Assembly: GCA_964387965.1 (NCBI GenBank)
Contig: CAYLXO010000002.1
Span: 4,823 to 68,822, forward strand
Direction of reading: 5' to 3'
From: CAITQP01 sp964387965
GTDB taxonomy: Bacteria > Patescibacteriota > Minisyncoccia > Phycocordibacterales > UBA9973
Length of the DNA stretch: 64,000 nt
Positions within the stretch are counted from its first letter, which is position 1. The number at the start of each line of letters is the position of its first letter. The position numbers and the translations under genes were made by a program. Under the pieces are notes generated by a model, which was given only the letters and a program-made list of their open reading frames with translations, was not told where the DNA came from and did not search any database. Below are positions 51,584 to 59,715 of this stretch, in pieces.

Positions 51584-52786
51584 ATGACAAGACTTATCAA
51601 GGCCCTTATACCGAGGCCGTTCTCCCAAAAGGAGTTTTACATTGCGGTAGGGGTTATTGTGCTTTTAGTTAGCGTCATACCTTACCTTGAGATTTCCGGT
51701 GGAAGTTATGTTTTTTACAAACTTACCAACGAACATGCGATGGCTCAGTCTATCGTGTACCCATTTAGAAGATGGGTATTGATATCAATTGTTCTAGTAG
51801 TGCTCATCAATAGAATTAAGGTATGGGTATTTTCTAGGCTAAGAGGCAAAGGAAAAATTTTCACCATTATCGAAGGAATATACGATAGGGTAATGTTTTT
51901 CCCAACTTGGGGCGCATTTATTGCTTTTCTTTTACTAAGCATAAATGCGATTTTTTCAATTCAGTTGCTAGAATTTTTTGCTCCAGCATGGCAGTACACC
52001 GCGTTGTTTAATGACATGATAATCTATGTTCTATCTATTGCATCAATTTGGATTTTTGGTGCAGTTGTCCACACAGTAGGTAAGCTAGCAAAAGATGCAG
52101 ATTTATTATTATCTACGCATTTTAGCTCACTTGAGTATTTTTTGTGGCCGTATTTGCTAGGCATTATCCTTTCAAAGATTCTATTAGGAAAAAATCTAAT
52201 GAAATACAGACTATTATCCTGGTATTTTGCTAAAAAAGGTATTGTTGTAGACAGAAAAACAAACAAAGGTAGAGCACAGGCAATCATCGACATGAGAGAT
52301 GCAAGAAAAGCTGGTTACAAACTTCTTTCTGGTTCAGATGGGAGGTCTTATACAGACACCCCAAAAGAATTTACACCAGGTGTCGTAAAAGACATCGAAG
52401 TTGGAATGAGCGTCGGGCTAATTGTTATTGTAAACAGTGGTCAATTTAAGAGACCACTCAAAGGTTCAATTTCAAGCAAAAAAGGGAAAAATGTAAAGAT
52501 TCTCGTTAAGAACTGGTTTAACCCGACTTGGATTCTAAAGGCGTTACTTTTACCGTGGGCAAATTCACCACGTATAATCAATGTTGTGTTTACAAAAAAG
52601 ATTGTACGCGAGGAAAATGAGACGACAGAAATCTACTGCGATCGTTTAAACAGGATTGTATTAGAGACAAAAGAAAAGGAAGAACACCGTCTTCTACACA
52701 AACCAAAGAAAATAAAGTTTTTTATTTGGCTAAAGTGGAATATGCGTAGATTTGATAGGTTTTGTGAAAATTTTGTTAATTCGTAA
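51584..52786 (+). CDS. Polytopic membrane protein of unknown function
   Basis: The 400-residue protein has about five hydrophobic helices in the first 190 residues (for example FYIAVGVIVLLVSVIPYL, WGAFIAFLLLSINAIFSI, MIIYVLSIASIWIFGAVV). A basic cytoplasmic C-terminal half of about 200 residues follows (KRPLKGSISSKKGKNVKILVKN). The overall plan (membrane part, then a beta-barrel-like cytoplasmic region with KDIEVGMSVGLIVIVNSG) is loosely reminiscent of small mechanosensitive MscS-like channels, but I cannot assign it. It has its own promoter and terminator. Confidence 0.65.
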   Translation: MTRLIKALIPRPFSQKEFYIAVGVIVLLVSVIPYLEISGGSYVFYKLTNEHAMAQSIVYPFRRWVLISIVLVVLINRIKVWVFSRLRGKGKIFTIIEGIYDRVMFFPTWGAFIAFLLLSINAIFSIQLLEFFAPAWQYTALFNDMIIYVLSIASIWIFGAVVHTVGKLAKDADLLLSTHFSSLEYFLWPYLLGIILSKILLGKNLMKYRLLSWYFAKKGIVVDRKTNKGRAQAIIDMRDARKAGYKLLSGSDGRSYTDTPKEFTPGVVKDIEVGMSVGLIVIVNSGQFKRPLKGSISSKKGKNVKILVKNWFNPTWILKALLLPWANSPRIINVVFTKKIVREENETTEIYCDRLNRIVLETKEKEEHRLLHKPKKIKFFIWLKWNMRRFDRFCENFVNS

Positions 52787-52795
52787 GTTTAAATC

Positions 52796-52822
52796 GTGCC
52801 CACGGCAATCAGCTGTGGGCAC
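52796..52822 (+). terminator. Intrinsic terminator before polA
   Basis: An 8-bp stem (GTGCCCAC / GTGGGCAC) with an 11-nt loop is followed by CTTTTCG. Confidence 0.7.
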
Positions 52823-52851
52823 CTTTTCGTATATGGTATATACTCAGGATT

Positions 52852-55254
52852 ATGGCAGGGAAAACTACAAAAAAAGAGGCACGCGAACGATTGGTGCTCC
52901 TTGATGCACATGCAATTATTCATCGGGCATATCACGCGATGCCTGAGTTTTCCAATTCAAAAGGCGAGCCGACCGGCGCACTGTACGGTATTTCGACAAT
53001 GCTCATGAAAATAATTACAGATCTTAAGCCTGACTATATCGTCGCATGTTATGATCTTCCTCAAAAAACATTTCGACATGAAGCATATGAAGGATACAAA
53101 GGAACACGTGCAAAAGCCGAAGACAATCTCGTTGTGCAAATCCAAAACTCGCGAAATATTTTTAAGGCTTTTAATATCCCAATGTACGATGCTCCAGGAT
53201 TCGAAGCCGATGACATTTTAGGTACAATCGTCGCTCACATGAGTGCAAAAGATAAAGCGCATATCGATACGATTATTGCTTCCGGTGATATGGACACGCT
53301 CCAGCTTGTAGACGATTCACGTGTTCGCGTGTTTACACTCAAAAAAGGTATCAATGACACAGTACTCTACGACGAAGAAGCTGTGATTTCACGATTTGGT
53401 TTTGCTCCAAAACTTTTGCCTGACTACAAAGGACTGCGTGGCGATCCATCTGACAATATTATTGGTATTGCTGGTATCGGAGAAAAGACTGCAACTGATC
53501 TTATAAAAAATTTTGGAAGCATCGAGGACATTTATAAAAAATTAAAAAAAGATGAAAGTGTAGTACTTGCTGTAGTAAAACCTCGCATCGTAGAGCTTCT
53601 GAAAAATGGGGAAGAAGAAGCGCTCTTTTCAAAAACACTCGCGACAATTCGACGTGATGCTCCAATTGAGTTTCATCTACCCGATCAGCATTTTAAAGAT
53701 GCTGTTGATGTAAAACGAGTCGAAGAACTTTTCCGCGAGCTTGAATTTCGCTCACTTGTGCCACGCATTGCGAGTGTGTTTGGTGGAACGAGTGCAAACT
53801 CCGAAATCGAAAAAAACGTTGAAAACAAAGAGGAAATTGACCCTACTGAGCTCAAGAGAATTGCTCTCGGCCTATGGCTCCTCAATTCCGACCTTTCAAA
53901 TATTACTGTAGATGATATCTCGCACTACGCCGGTGCAAAAAATTACGCAGAAGGAAAGGAAAAAATTTTGGAGGATATAAAGGCAAAAAATCTTTCATAT
54001 GTATACGAAGACATTGAGCTTCCTATAATGCCTGCAATAGAAGAAATGGAAAAGACCGGTATCATTCTTGATGTAAAAAAGATGAATGCGCTTTCTGTAG
54101 AAGGGCACAAAGAACTTTCTGGTATCGAAAAAAATATTTACAAACACGCTGGGCGCGAATTTAATATCAATTCTCCAAAACAGCTCGGCGAAGTTATTTT
54201 TGACGAGCTCAAGATCGGCGAGGGAAGTGGTAAGAAACTAAAAAAGACAGAAGCAGGTGCGCGATCAACTCGTGAAAGCGAACTCATGAAATTGCATGAT
54301 CTTCATCCGATGATTCCAGAGATTTTGCGGTACCGCGAACTTGCAAAATTACTCTCAACATATATCGATACACTCCCAGCGCTTGTAGGTAGTGATGGAA
54401 GAATTCATGCAACATTTAATCAAGCAGGTACAACGACTGGAAGATTTAATTCAGCAAACCCAAACATGCAAAATATACCTGCAGGAGATGGTTTTCCGAA
54501 AAAAATCCGCGAATCGTTTATTGCAGAAAAAGGAAAAGTTTTTGTTGCATTCGACTACTCACAAATCGAACTTCGTGTCGCTGCGCTTATGTCAGGGGAT
54601 GATTATCTCATCGATACATTCGAAGCAGGCAAGGATGTTCATGCAGCTGTCGCAAGCAAAGTCTTCGGCGTACCTGAAGACAAAGTTACTCACGACATGC
54701 GCAGAAAGGCGAAGGTTATTAACTTCGGAATTTTGTATGGTATGGGCGTAACTGCGCTTCAACAGAATTTGGGTACGGATCGCAAAGAAGCTCAAGCATT
54801 CCATGACGCGTATTTTGCAAGCTTTCCTAAAATACAAGAATATACCGATGCAACAATTGAGTTTGCGAAAAAGCACGGATATACAGAGACTCTCTTTGGC
54901 CGAAGACGTCAGTTCCCACTGATGAAGAGCCCGCTCCCATTTTTACGTGCAGCTGCTGAGCGCCAAGCAGGGAATGCGCCACTTCAGGGCACGGCAGCCG
55001 ATTGTATAAAGATAGCTATCCGCGATGCCGATCAAGCGCTTAAAAATGAGCGACTGGCCGACAAAGCAAAGCTCGTTCTTCAGGTACATGACGAGCTAGT
55101 CTACGAAGTAGATGAGGACGCTGTCCGCGAGGTGTCAGTGCTAGTTGAAAACGTAATGAAAAATGTACTTCCTCGCGAATTTCTTAAAGGGAAACGAGCG
55201 GTGCCACTCGAAGTACATGTAGCCGAAGGCAAAAACTGGGGCGAACTTAAGTAA
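52852..55254 (+). CDS. polA: DNA polymerase I without a proofreading domain
   Basis: PolA fills repair gaps and removes Okazaki primers. The 800-residue protein has an N-terminal 5' nuclease domain (LLDAHAIIHRAYHAMP, GFEADDILGT, KGLRGDPSDNI with the H3TH segment IAGIGEKTATDL). The polymerase domain has motif A AFDYSQIELRVAA near 565, motif B RRKAKVINFGILYG near 618, and motif C VHDELVYE near 742. The central region (about 300-400), where the 3'-5' exonuclease would be, is shortened and has no DEDD motifs. The polymerase is probably non-proofreading. ATG 52852 has TATACT 7 nt upstream. Confidence 0.95.
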   Translation: MAGKTTKKEARERLVLLDAHAIIHRAYHAMPEFSNSKGEPTGALYGISTMLMKIITDLKPDYIVACYDLPQKTFRHEAYEGYKGTRAKAEDNLVVQIQNSRNIFKAFNIPMYDAPGFEADDILGTIVAHMSAKDKAHIDTIIASGDMDTLQLVDDSRVRVFTLKKGINDTVLYDEEAVISRFGFAPKLLPDYKGLRGDPSDNIIGIAGIGEKTATDLIKNFGSIEDIYKKLKKDESVVLAVVKPRIVELLKNGEEEALFSKTLATIRRDAPIEFHLPDQHFKDAVDVKRVEELFRELEFRSLVPRIASVFGGTSANSEIEKNVENKEEIDPTELKRIALGLWLLNSDLSNITVDDISHYAGAKNYAEGKEKILEDIKAKNLSYVYEDIELPIMPAIEEMEKTGIILDVKKMNALSVEGHKELSGIEKNIYKHAGREFNINSPKQLGEVIFDELKIGEGSGKKLKKTEAGARSTRESELMKLHDLHPMIPEILRYRELAKLLSTYIDTLPALVGSDGRIHATFNQAGTTTGRFNSANPNMQNIPAGDGFPKKIRESFIAEKGKVFVAFDYSQIELRVAALMSGDDYLIDTFEAGKDVHAAVASKVFGVPEDKVTHDMRRKAKVINFGILYGMGVTALQQNLGTDRKEAQAFHDAYFASFPKIQEYTDATIEFAKKHGYTETLFGRRRQFPLMKSPLPFLRAAAERQAGNAPLQGTAADCIKIAIRDADQALKNERLADKAKLVLQVHDELVYEVDEDAVREVSVLVENVMKNVLPREFLKGKRAVPLEVHVAEGKNWGELK

Positions 55255-55284
55255 ACACTAACTTATTAATTTTATAAAATAAAA

Positions 55285-55848
55285 ATGTTAGCGGAAAAAA
55301 TAAACGTAAAAATAAATAGTAAGCAGGTCAGACTCGAGATATTAAAATTTAATGATTTAGATCGCCCTAAACTAAAAACAATATTCAAAAGCTGGTTAAG
55401 TCTAAGTGGTTTGCTGAAAAAAGTTGGTTCAAGGGGCGTTAATATTCCTGAAGGGCTAACCGAAAGTTTGTTTTGTTTAGAAATGAACGCGGTTAGAGTA
55501 ATAAAAGCTTATAATTCTAAAGGTTCTTTCGACACCCTTAGTTTAGGTAGTAAAAAACGACAACAGGTTAAGGCAACAAGTAGCGAGGGGCCAACATCAT
55601 TTGGCCCGAATTCTTTTTGGGATGAAAACGAATTATATTTTATGGACTTTGTTGGTAAAGACGGAAAGGTAGATGGTTCATATCGTATTTACAGAATTCT
55701 TGATAAGTATGTTTATCTATCAAAAGTAAATAAAAACGAAAGATTATCTGACCAACAAGCACAAAAAAGACGACCCCGAATGGATTTAAGAAAAGAAGTT
55801 GTATTGAAATATAAACTAAAACCAATCAAAGAAGGCTCAATCTTGTAG
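55285..55848 (+). CDS. Putative type II restriction endonuclease, Bsp6I-like
   Basis: The 187-residue protein resembles the Bsp6I family of small type II endonucleases (recognition GCNGC in the type enzyme). Resemblance is seen in GSRGVNIPEGLTE, KKRQQVKATSSEGPTSFGP, WDENELYFMDF and VNKNERLSDQQAQKRRPR, which I recall as typical of that family. The Glu and Gln-x-Lys residues near QQVKA could form the metal centre. It converges on the LexA-methyltransferase gene with 5 bp between stop codons. Specificity and activity are inferred. The region is more A+T-rich than polA, suggesting acquisition. Confidence 0.75.
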   Translation: MLAEKINVKINSKQVRLEILKFNDLDRPKLKTIFKSWLSLSGLLKKVGSRGVNIPEGLTESLFCLEMNAVRVIKAYNSKGSFDTLSLGSKKRQQVKATSSEGPTSFGPNSFWDENELYFMDFVGKDGKVDGSYRIYRILDKYVYLSKVNKNERLSDQQAQKRRPRMDLRKEVVLKYKLKPIKEGSIL

Positions 55849-55853
55849 TTTTG

Positions 55854-57431
55854 TTATCTAATAGCTAACATCATTTCTTTTGCGATAGCTTCAATTACTG
55901 GTACACTAACCGAGTTACCTGCCTGCTTATATAAAGCTGAATCAGAAATTTTTGGGAGAGTATAATTTTTAGGAAATCCTTGAATTCTAAAACACTCAAG
56001 AGGGGTTAGTTTTCTTATTCCTTTTTTATCTTTAATTATTGGTACGTTATGACCACCTGTGCCCATGTTTGCAGTAAGGGTAGGGCAAACACCGCTTTTA
56101 TTTTCACGTACGTATTGTCTGCGCCACTGGTAAACCTTACCCTCATCTTTTACTTGACCCTTAAGTTTTTGGAAAAGAGGTTTGCCATTGTAATAGTACT
56201 TTTCTGGTACATTACTTTCTAGTAAGTCAGTAATTTTATTATTTAGCTTTATAGGTTTAGGAAATTCGAAACTATCGTAGTAATTTTTATTCTTAAAACC
56301 TACCATATAAATTCTCTCGCGGTTTTGCGGGATGTTACCGTATTCCATGCTATTTAATACTTTAGTTTTTACATAGTACCCCAGATTTTCTAATGTTTCT
56401 ATAATTATTTTGAAAGTTTTCCCCCCGTCGTGGCTTTTCAAATTTTTAACATTCTCAAGCAAAAACCCTTCAGGTTTCCGAGCGTCAAGAATTCTAGCTA
56501 TATCAAAAAACAAGTTTCCTCTACCTTTCTCATCATTAAATCCTTGCCTATAGCCGGCGATAGAAAATGCTTGGCAGGGGAATCCTCCTAGAAGAAAATC
56601 AAATTCAGGTAAGTCATCAATACCGATTTTTCTAATATCCTCAACTATAAGTTTCGAATCTATAAAATTTAAATCATATGTTAATTTACAATTAGGTTCA
56701 AAATCGTTTGCAAATACAGTCTTAAAACCTGCGTTTTCAAAGCCAAGTCTTATTCCACCCACACCAGCAAACAGATCAATTGTTCTAAAACCATGTTTAG
56801 TTTTTGATTGAATTACCTTTTCTGGTTTATTATTTAAACTGCTGATTACCTGCACAACTACGCCTCGAATTTCTATCTCAGTACGGAAGAGTGGCTTCAT
56901 GTTTGGATTTCTAGGTTCAAGTCTTACTCGATTTTTTTCTCGGTAAAGTTTTTTTAATGTCGCTTGGTTGTCATCAATTATCGCGACAACTGTTTGTCCG
57001 TTCTCTGCGACTGACTGCTTTTTTATAATTACAATATCTCCGTCAAAGATACCTTCATCAATCATGCTGTTACCAGAAACTTTAAGTGCGTAATATCCTT
57101 CTGGTGTTTTGATTGCTGGATTAACTATTGATATAGTCTCACCAATATCCTCAATAGCTTCAATTGGATAACCAGCAGCGATTTTTCCTAAAATTGGTAT
57201 TTCGATTATTGATTTAATTTCCTTTTTGAGTGACATGCTTCTCGCAGAGTTTTCTGATTTTGATAGATATCCTTTCTTTCTAAGAGAATTTATGTGTTCG
57301 TGAACAGTAGAAACAGCTTTAAGTTTTAACTTTTTTCGTACTTCTTCAATAGTAGGGGAAATACCATTTTCTGAAATATAGGTATTTATGAAATCGAAAA
57401 CTTCTTTCTGTTTTTTTGTTAGAGTTGGCAT
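55854..57431 (-). CDS. LexA repressor fused to a C5-cytosine DNA methyltransferase
   Basis: The 525-residue fusion starts with a complete LexA: winged helix (1-70), Ala86-Gly87 autocleavage site in KIAAGYP, Ser122 in SGNSMID and Lys160 in ATLKKLY, all intact. A linker at about 200-214 leads into a complete m5C methyltransferase: motif I DLFAGVGG (219-226), motif IV FPCQAFS with catalytic Cys286, ENV (326-328), QNRERIYMVGF (369-379) and YKQAGNSVSVPV (501-512). It should protect the site cut by the convergent endonuclease, while the LexA part may repress or time expression. RecA-stimulated self-cleavage after DNA damage would separate the DNA-binding part. No part is truncated. Fusion function is inferred. 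Confidence 0.92.
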   Translation of the reverse strand: MPTLTKKQKEVFDFINTYISENGISPTIEEVRKKLKLKAVSTVHEHINSLRKKGYLSKSENSARSMSLKKEIKSIIEIPILGKIAAGYPIEAIEDIGETISIVNPAIKTPEGYYALKVSGNSMIDEGIFDGDIVIIKKQSVAENGQTVVAIIDDNQATLKKLYREKNRVRLEPRNPNMKPLFRTEIEIRGVVVQVISSLNNKPEKVIQSKTKHGFRTIDLFAGVGGIRLGFENAGFKTVFANDFEPNCKLTYDLNFIDSKLIVEDIRKIGIDDLPEFDFLLGGFPCQAFSIAGYRQGFNDEKGRGNLFFDIARILDARKPEGFLLENVKNLKSHDGGKTFKIIIETLENLGYYVKTKVLNSMEYGNIPQNRERIYMVGFKNKNYYDSFEFPKPIKLNNKITDLLESNVPEKYYYNGKPLFQKLKGQVKDEGKVYQWRRQYVRENKSGVCPTLTANMGTGGHNVPIIKDKKGIRKLTPLECFRIQGFPKNYTLPKISDSALYKQAGNSVSVPVIEAIAKEMMLAIR

Positions 57432-57437
57432 AAATAA

Positions 57438-57495
57438 AATATATACTTATATTATAACCGAAAGAAAACCGAAAATTAAAGCGGATTTATCCACA
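57438..57495 (-). promoter_or_regulatory. Promoter and candidate operators of the LexA-methyltransferase gene
   Basis: On the minus strand TATAAT occupies 57451-57456, 19 nt before the start codon. Overlapping the presumed transcription start is an inverted repeat AATATA-4-TATATT (57438-57453). Over the -35 region are two direct copies of TTTCGGTT, 11 bp apart (57456-57463, 57467-57474). A perfect TTATCCACA lies at 57487-57495. Any of these could be the LexA operator. Confidence 0.55.
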
Positions 57496-57529
57496 GGTGT
57501 TAAATAAATAAAGAATCTAAAAATAATTT

Positions 57530-57557
57530 TTGACAATGCGGGGATTTTGGGTAAAGT
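57530..57557 (+). promoter_or_regulatory. Promoter of the 57578 gene
   Basis: TTGACA (57530-57535), a 16-bp spacer and TAAAGT (57552-57557) precede the start codon by 20 nt. It is divergent from the LexA-methyltransferase promoter. Confidence 0.65.
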
Positions 57558-57577
57558 AGGGGCAAATTTGCACGGAC

Positions 57578-58033
57578 ATGATTGTTTTAAAAAAGAAGAC
57601 GAAAGTATTACGCTACTACTCAAAAAAGGAAAGACTCGAAATGATTTTTTCTATCTTTAGCAAAAAGCGACCCTCACGCACTCTAAAAGGCGTGATGAGA
57701 AAATATAGGCGAGCTTTTAACGAGGTAGAAAGGAGAACATCCAAATTAAACGACCGGTACCACAAAATCCGTGGAGGACTTACCGAAAAACAACGGAGAC
57801 GAATGATTGTTTGCAATCATCCGGATTGGTCGCTTGATCTGCATGGGGTTTATTTTTCCCGATACGAATATCATTGCCTAATAGCTTCAAAGAACGGAGC
57901 TCTTTCTATATACAAAAAGATAAACCACGAATGGGGGATGATTTCTGCATATATGAAAGAAGACCCTTTGTTTTATAAGCTAGGGAGAAATGGTAAAGAT
58001 GTATTTGGGAGAAAAGTAGAAAAAACTGCGTAG
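57578..58033 (+). CDS. Hypothetical basic protein next to the restriction-modification genes
   Basis: The 151-residue protein is strongly basic in its first half (KKKTKVLRYYSKKERLE, KRPSRTLKGVMRKYRRAF). A compact Tyr/Trp-containing C-terminal half follows (NHPDWSLDLHGVYFSRYEYHCLI). No family is recognised. There is no signal peptide, and charge suggests nucleic-acid binding. It sits divergent from the LexA fusion with its own consensus-like promoter and may belong to the same acquired segment. Confidence 0.6.
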   Translation: MIVLKKKTKVLRYYSKKERLEMIFSIFSKKRPSRTLKGVMRKYRRAFNEVERRTSKLNDRYHKIRGGLTEKQRRRMIVCNHPDWSLDLHGVYFSRYEYHCLIASKNGALSIYKKINHEWGMISAYMKEDPLFYKLGRNGKDVFGRKVEKTA

Positions 58034-58050
58034 TAAACAGCATTTTTAAA

Positions 58051-58074
58051 CAAGAGGAGCTATTGCTCCTCTTG
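58051..58074. terminator. Bidirectional hairpin between the 57578 gene and the TrmB-like gene
   Basis: A perfect 10-bp stem (CAAGAGGAGC / GCTCCTCTTG) with loop TATT lies between two convergent genes. Confidence 0.75.
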
Positions 58075-58089
58075 TAAATAAAGTTTTGT

Positions 58090-58866
58090 TTAGAGTTCTT
58101 TATCGAGACGCTTGGCTTCAGCCCAAGCGAGTTCGTAGATTTTTTTCATTGCGTCGGCTATTTCTGAGCTTTCAATAATTATTCCCAATTTTTCTCTCCA
58201 AGATGCAATCATTACTTTGTTGTCATAGATATTTATCTCAGGGTGAAAGGAAAATTTTTCTCGCGGTACGATTGCAGTCTGGCGTATTTCCTCCTTATCG
58301 AGGCTTGCACGTTCACGAGCATCGGGTGATTCAGGAAATATTGCTCGAATAGGAATACCTTTTGCAGCACGACGTTTATAATATTCAGGGAAATAGTGGG
58401 GAAGAGTAGGTTGGATATCCTCAACACTAGCATAAGCAAGAATTTCTTCGTGAGACGAAAGAGTATCTTCGTATACTTTTTGCAAACCTTCTTTTCCTTC
58501 ATAAAAAAGGACTTTTGGACGGGAAACCAAATTATGTATAGATTTTAACTCGGGAATAATCTGACGTGCTTCTTTTAATTCTTCTTCGCGCTTTTTAAGT
58601 TCGTTTGAAATTAGTTTTTCGATATGGTCAGGAGACTCAGCAACATACTCCTGTTTTGGCTCCTTTCCAGATATACTCGCAAGCCCTTTTGCTATAAGTC
58701 GGTCAAGAACATCATAACCGGTCGTTCTATTTAAGGATGCTTTGCGAGAAATTTGTGACACCGTCCCTTTACCGAGCTCAAGAAGCGCTAGGTAAATTGC
58801 AGTCTCATTTTGAGAAAGACCAGCAAGTTCTAGACCTTTTTGTAGGGGGTTGATCTCTTTTTTCAT
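58090..58866 (-). CDS. TrmB-family transcriptional regulator
   Basis: The protein is about 258 residues. It opens with a winged-helix domain (GLELAGLSQNETAIYLALLELGKGTVSQISRKASLNRTTGYDVLDRL), the TrmB-type HTH. A helical linker (LKKREEELKEARQIIPEL) and a C-terminal ligand-like domain (PKVLFYEGKEGLQKVYEDTL ... IRAIFPESPDARERA) follow. TrmB-like regulators control sugar or stress genes in archaea and some bacteria. The ligand here is unknown. ATG 58866 has a perfect TTGACA-N17-TATAAT promoter ending 6 nt upstream, so the mRNA is leaderless. The divergent membrane-protein gene at 59028 is a natural candidate target. Confidence 0.85.
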   Translation of the reverse strand: MKKEINPLQKGLELAGLSQNETAIYLALLELGKGTVSQISRKASLNRTTGYDVLDRLIAKGLASISGKEPKQEYVAESPDHIEKLISNELKKREEELKEARQIIPELKSIHNLVSRPKVLFYEGKEGLQKVYEDTLSSHEEILAYASVEDIQPTLPHYFPEYYKRRAAKGIPIRAIFPESPDARERASLDKEEIRQTAIVPREKFSFHPEINIYDNKVMIASWREKLGIIIESSEIADAMKKIYELAWAEAKRLDKEL

Positions 58867-58872
58867 AAATAC

Positions 58873-58901
58873 ATTATATTTTAAGTAGTATTTTGTGTCA
58901 A
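58873..58901 (-). promoter_or_regulatory. Consensus promoter of the TrmB-like gene
   Basis: On the minus strand TTGACA (58896-58901), a 17-bp spacer and TATAAT (58873-58878) match the sigma70 consensus exactly. The start codon follows 6 nt later. Confidence 0.85.
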
Positions 58902-58960
58902 GCATATCCCACAAAATAGAAAAAAGCATTGAAAAATAAGGGTAAAAACGCGGGATTAGC

Positions 58961-58989
58961 TTGACAAGTTATTGACGGCTTGGTATACT
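58961..58989 (+). promoter_or_regulatory. Promoter of the 59028 membrane-protein gene
   Basis: TTGACA (58961-58966), a 17-bp spacer and TATACT (58984-58989) precede the start codon by 38 nt. It is divergent from the TrmB promoter with 59 bp between the two -35 boxes. Confidence 0.8.
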
Positions 58990-59027
58990 CGTGTTGAAAA
59001 ATAATTCATTAACAAAAACTGTATACT

Positions 59028-59612
59028 ATGGTGCTAGTTTTACAAATCTGGGGAGGGTTGTTCTATCTCCTCAATAAGATCTTTCTTGCGTGTGCGGAGC
59101 ACACTGAGAAAAATGAGAACACAGGTAGAAGTCTATGGAGAATATGGGCATGGTCCATATACCTTCTCGGTGTCCCGCCTTGGGTAATTATTCTTGCTCG
59201 AGAGAGAAAATGGATTGCTGCTGGACTTGAAGCTGGAGGAGTACCCGCAATGATACTTGGTCTCATCATCGCAATTAAAGGCAGTGGCCGAGAACCAAAA
59301 TGGCTGAAGTATGTGATTGTCACATTCATAATTATAGGAATTGGATATAGCATATATGACTGGAGGGGTATTATGAAACTCGCCCAATGGTATGAACTCG
59401 TGATGATTACCGGTTTCCTTATTGGAACCTACCAAATCGCACGGCTTAAAGTATCCGGCTATCTATGGTTTATCTTGATGCACCTTGCATGTATCGGCAT
59501 GCTAAATGAAATAGGCAAGCAAGGGTATCAGTGGTTAGCCGCGACTCAAGGGTTATCAATACTTTTCGTGTGGTACTCGTATTTCACAAAGAAGGCTAAA
59601 ATAAATGGCTGA
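59028..59612 (+). CDS. Polytopic membrane protein, possibly PnuC-like
   Basis: The 194-residue protein has about six to seven transmembrane helices (for example WSIYLLGVPPWVIILA, GGVPAMILGLIIAI, YVIVTFIIIGIGYSIY). Helices late in the protein contain polar residues in the pattern WYELVMITGFLIGTYQIAR and YQWLAATQGLSILFVW, loosely like PnuC vitamin transporters. That assignment is weak. It faces the TrmB-like regulator and may be controlled by it. A strong terminator follows. Confidence 0.6.
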   Translation: MVLVLQIWGGLFYLLNKIFLACAEHTEKNENTGRSLWRIWAWSIYLLGVPPWVIILARERKWIAAGLEAGGVPAMILGLIIAIKGSGREPKWLKYVIVTFIIIGIGYSIYDWRGIMKLAQWYELVMITGFLIGTYQIARLKVSGYLWFILMHLACIGMLNEIGKQGYQWLAATQGLSILFVWYSYFTKKAKING

Positions 59613-59645
59613 TATGTATTGATTAAAAGCAAATGAAATTCATTC

Positions 59646-59679
59646 AAAAGGACCTTGGCTAACATAGCCGGGTCCTTTT
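59646..59679 (+). terminator. Intrinsic terminator of the 59028 gene
   Basis: The AAAAGGACC/GGTCCTTTT arms enclose an inner GGC/GCC stem and are followed by a T-run. Confidence 0.85.
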
Positions 59680-59715
59680 TTGCAAAAAATCGGGGAGGGG
59701 GTATACTTCGGCTAT

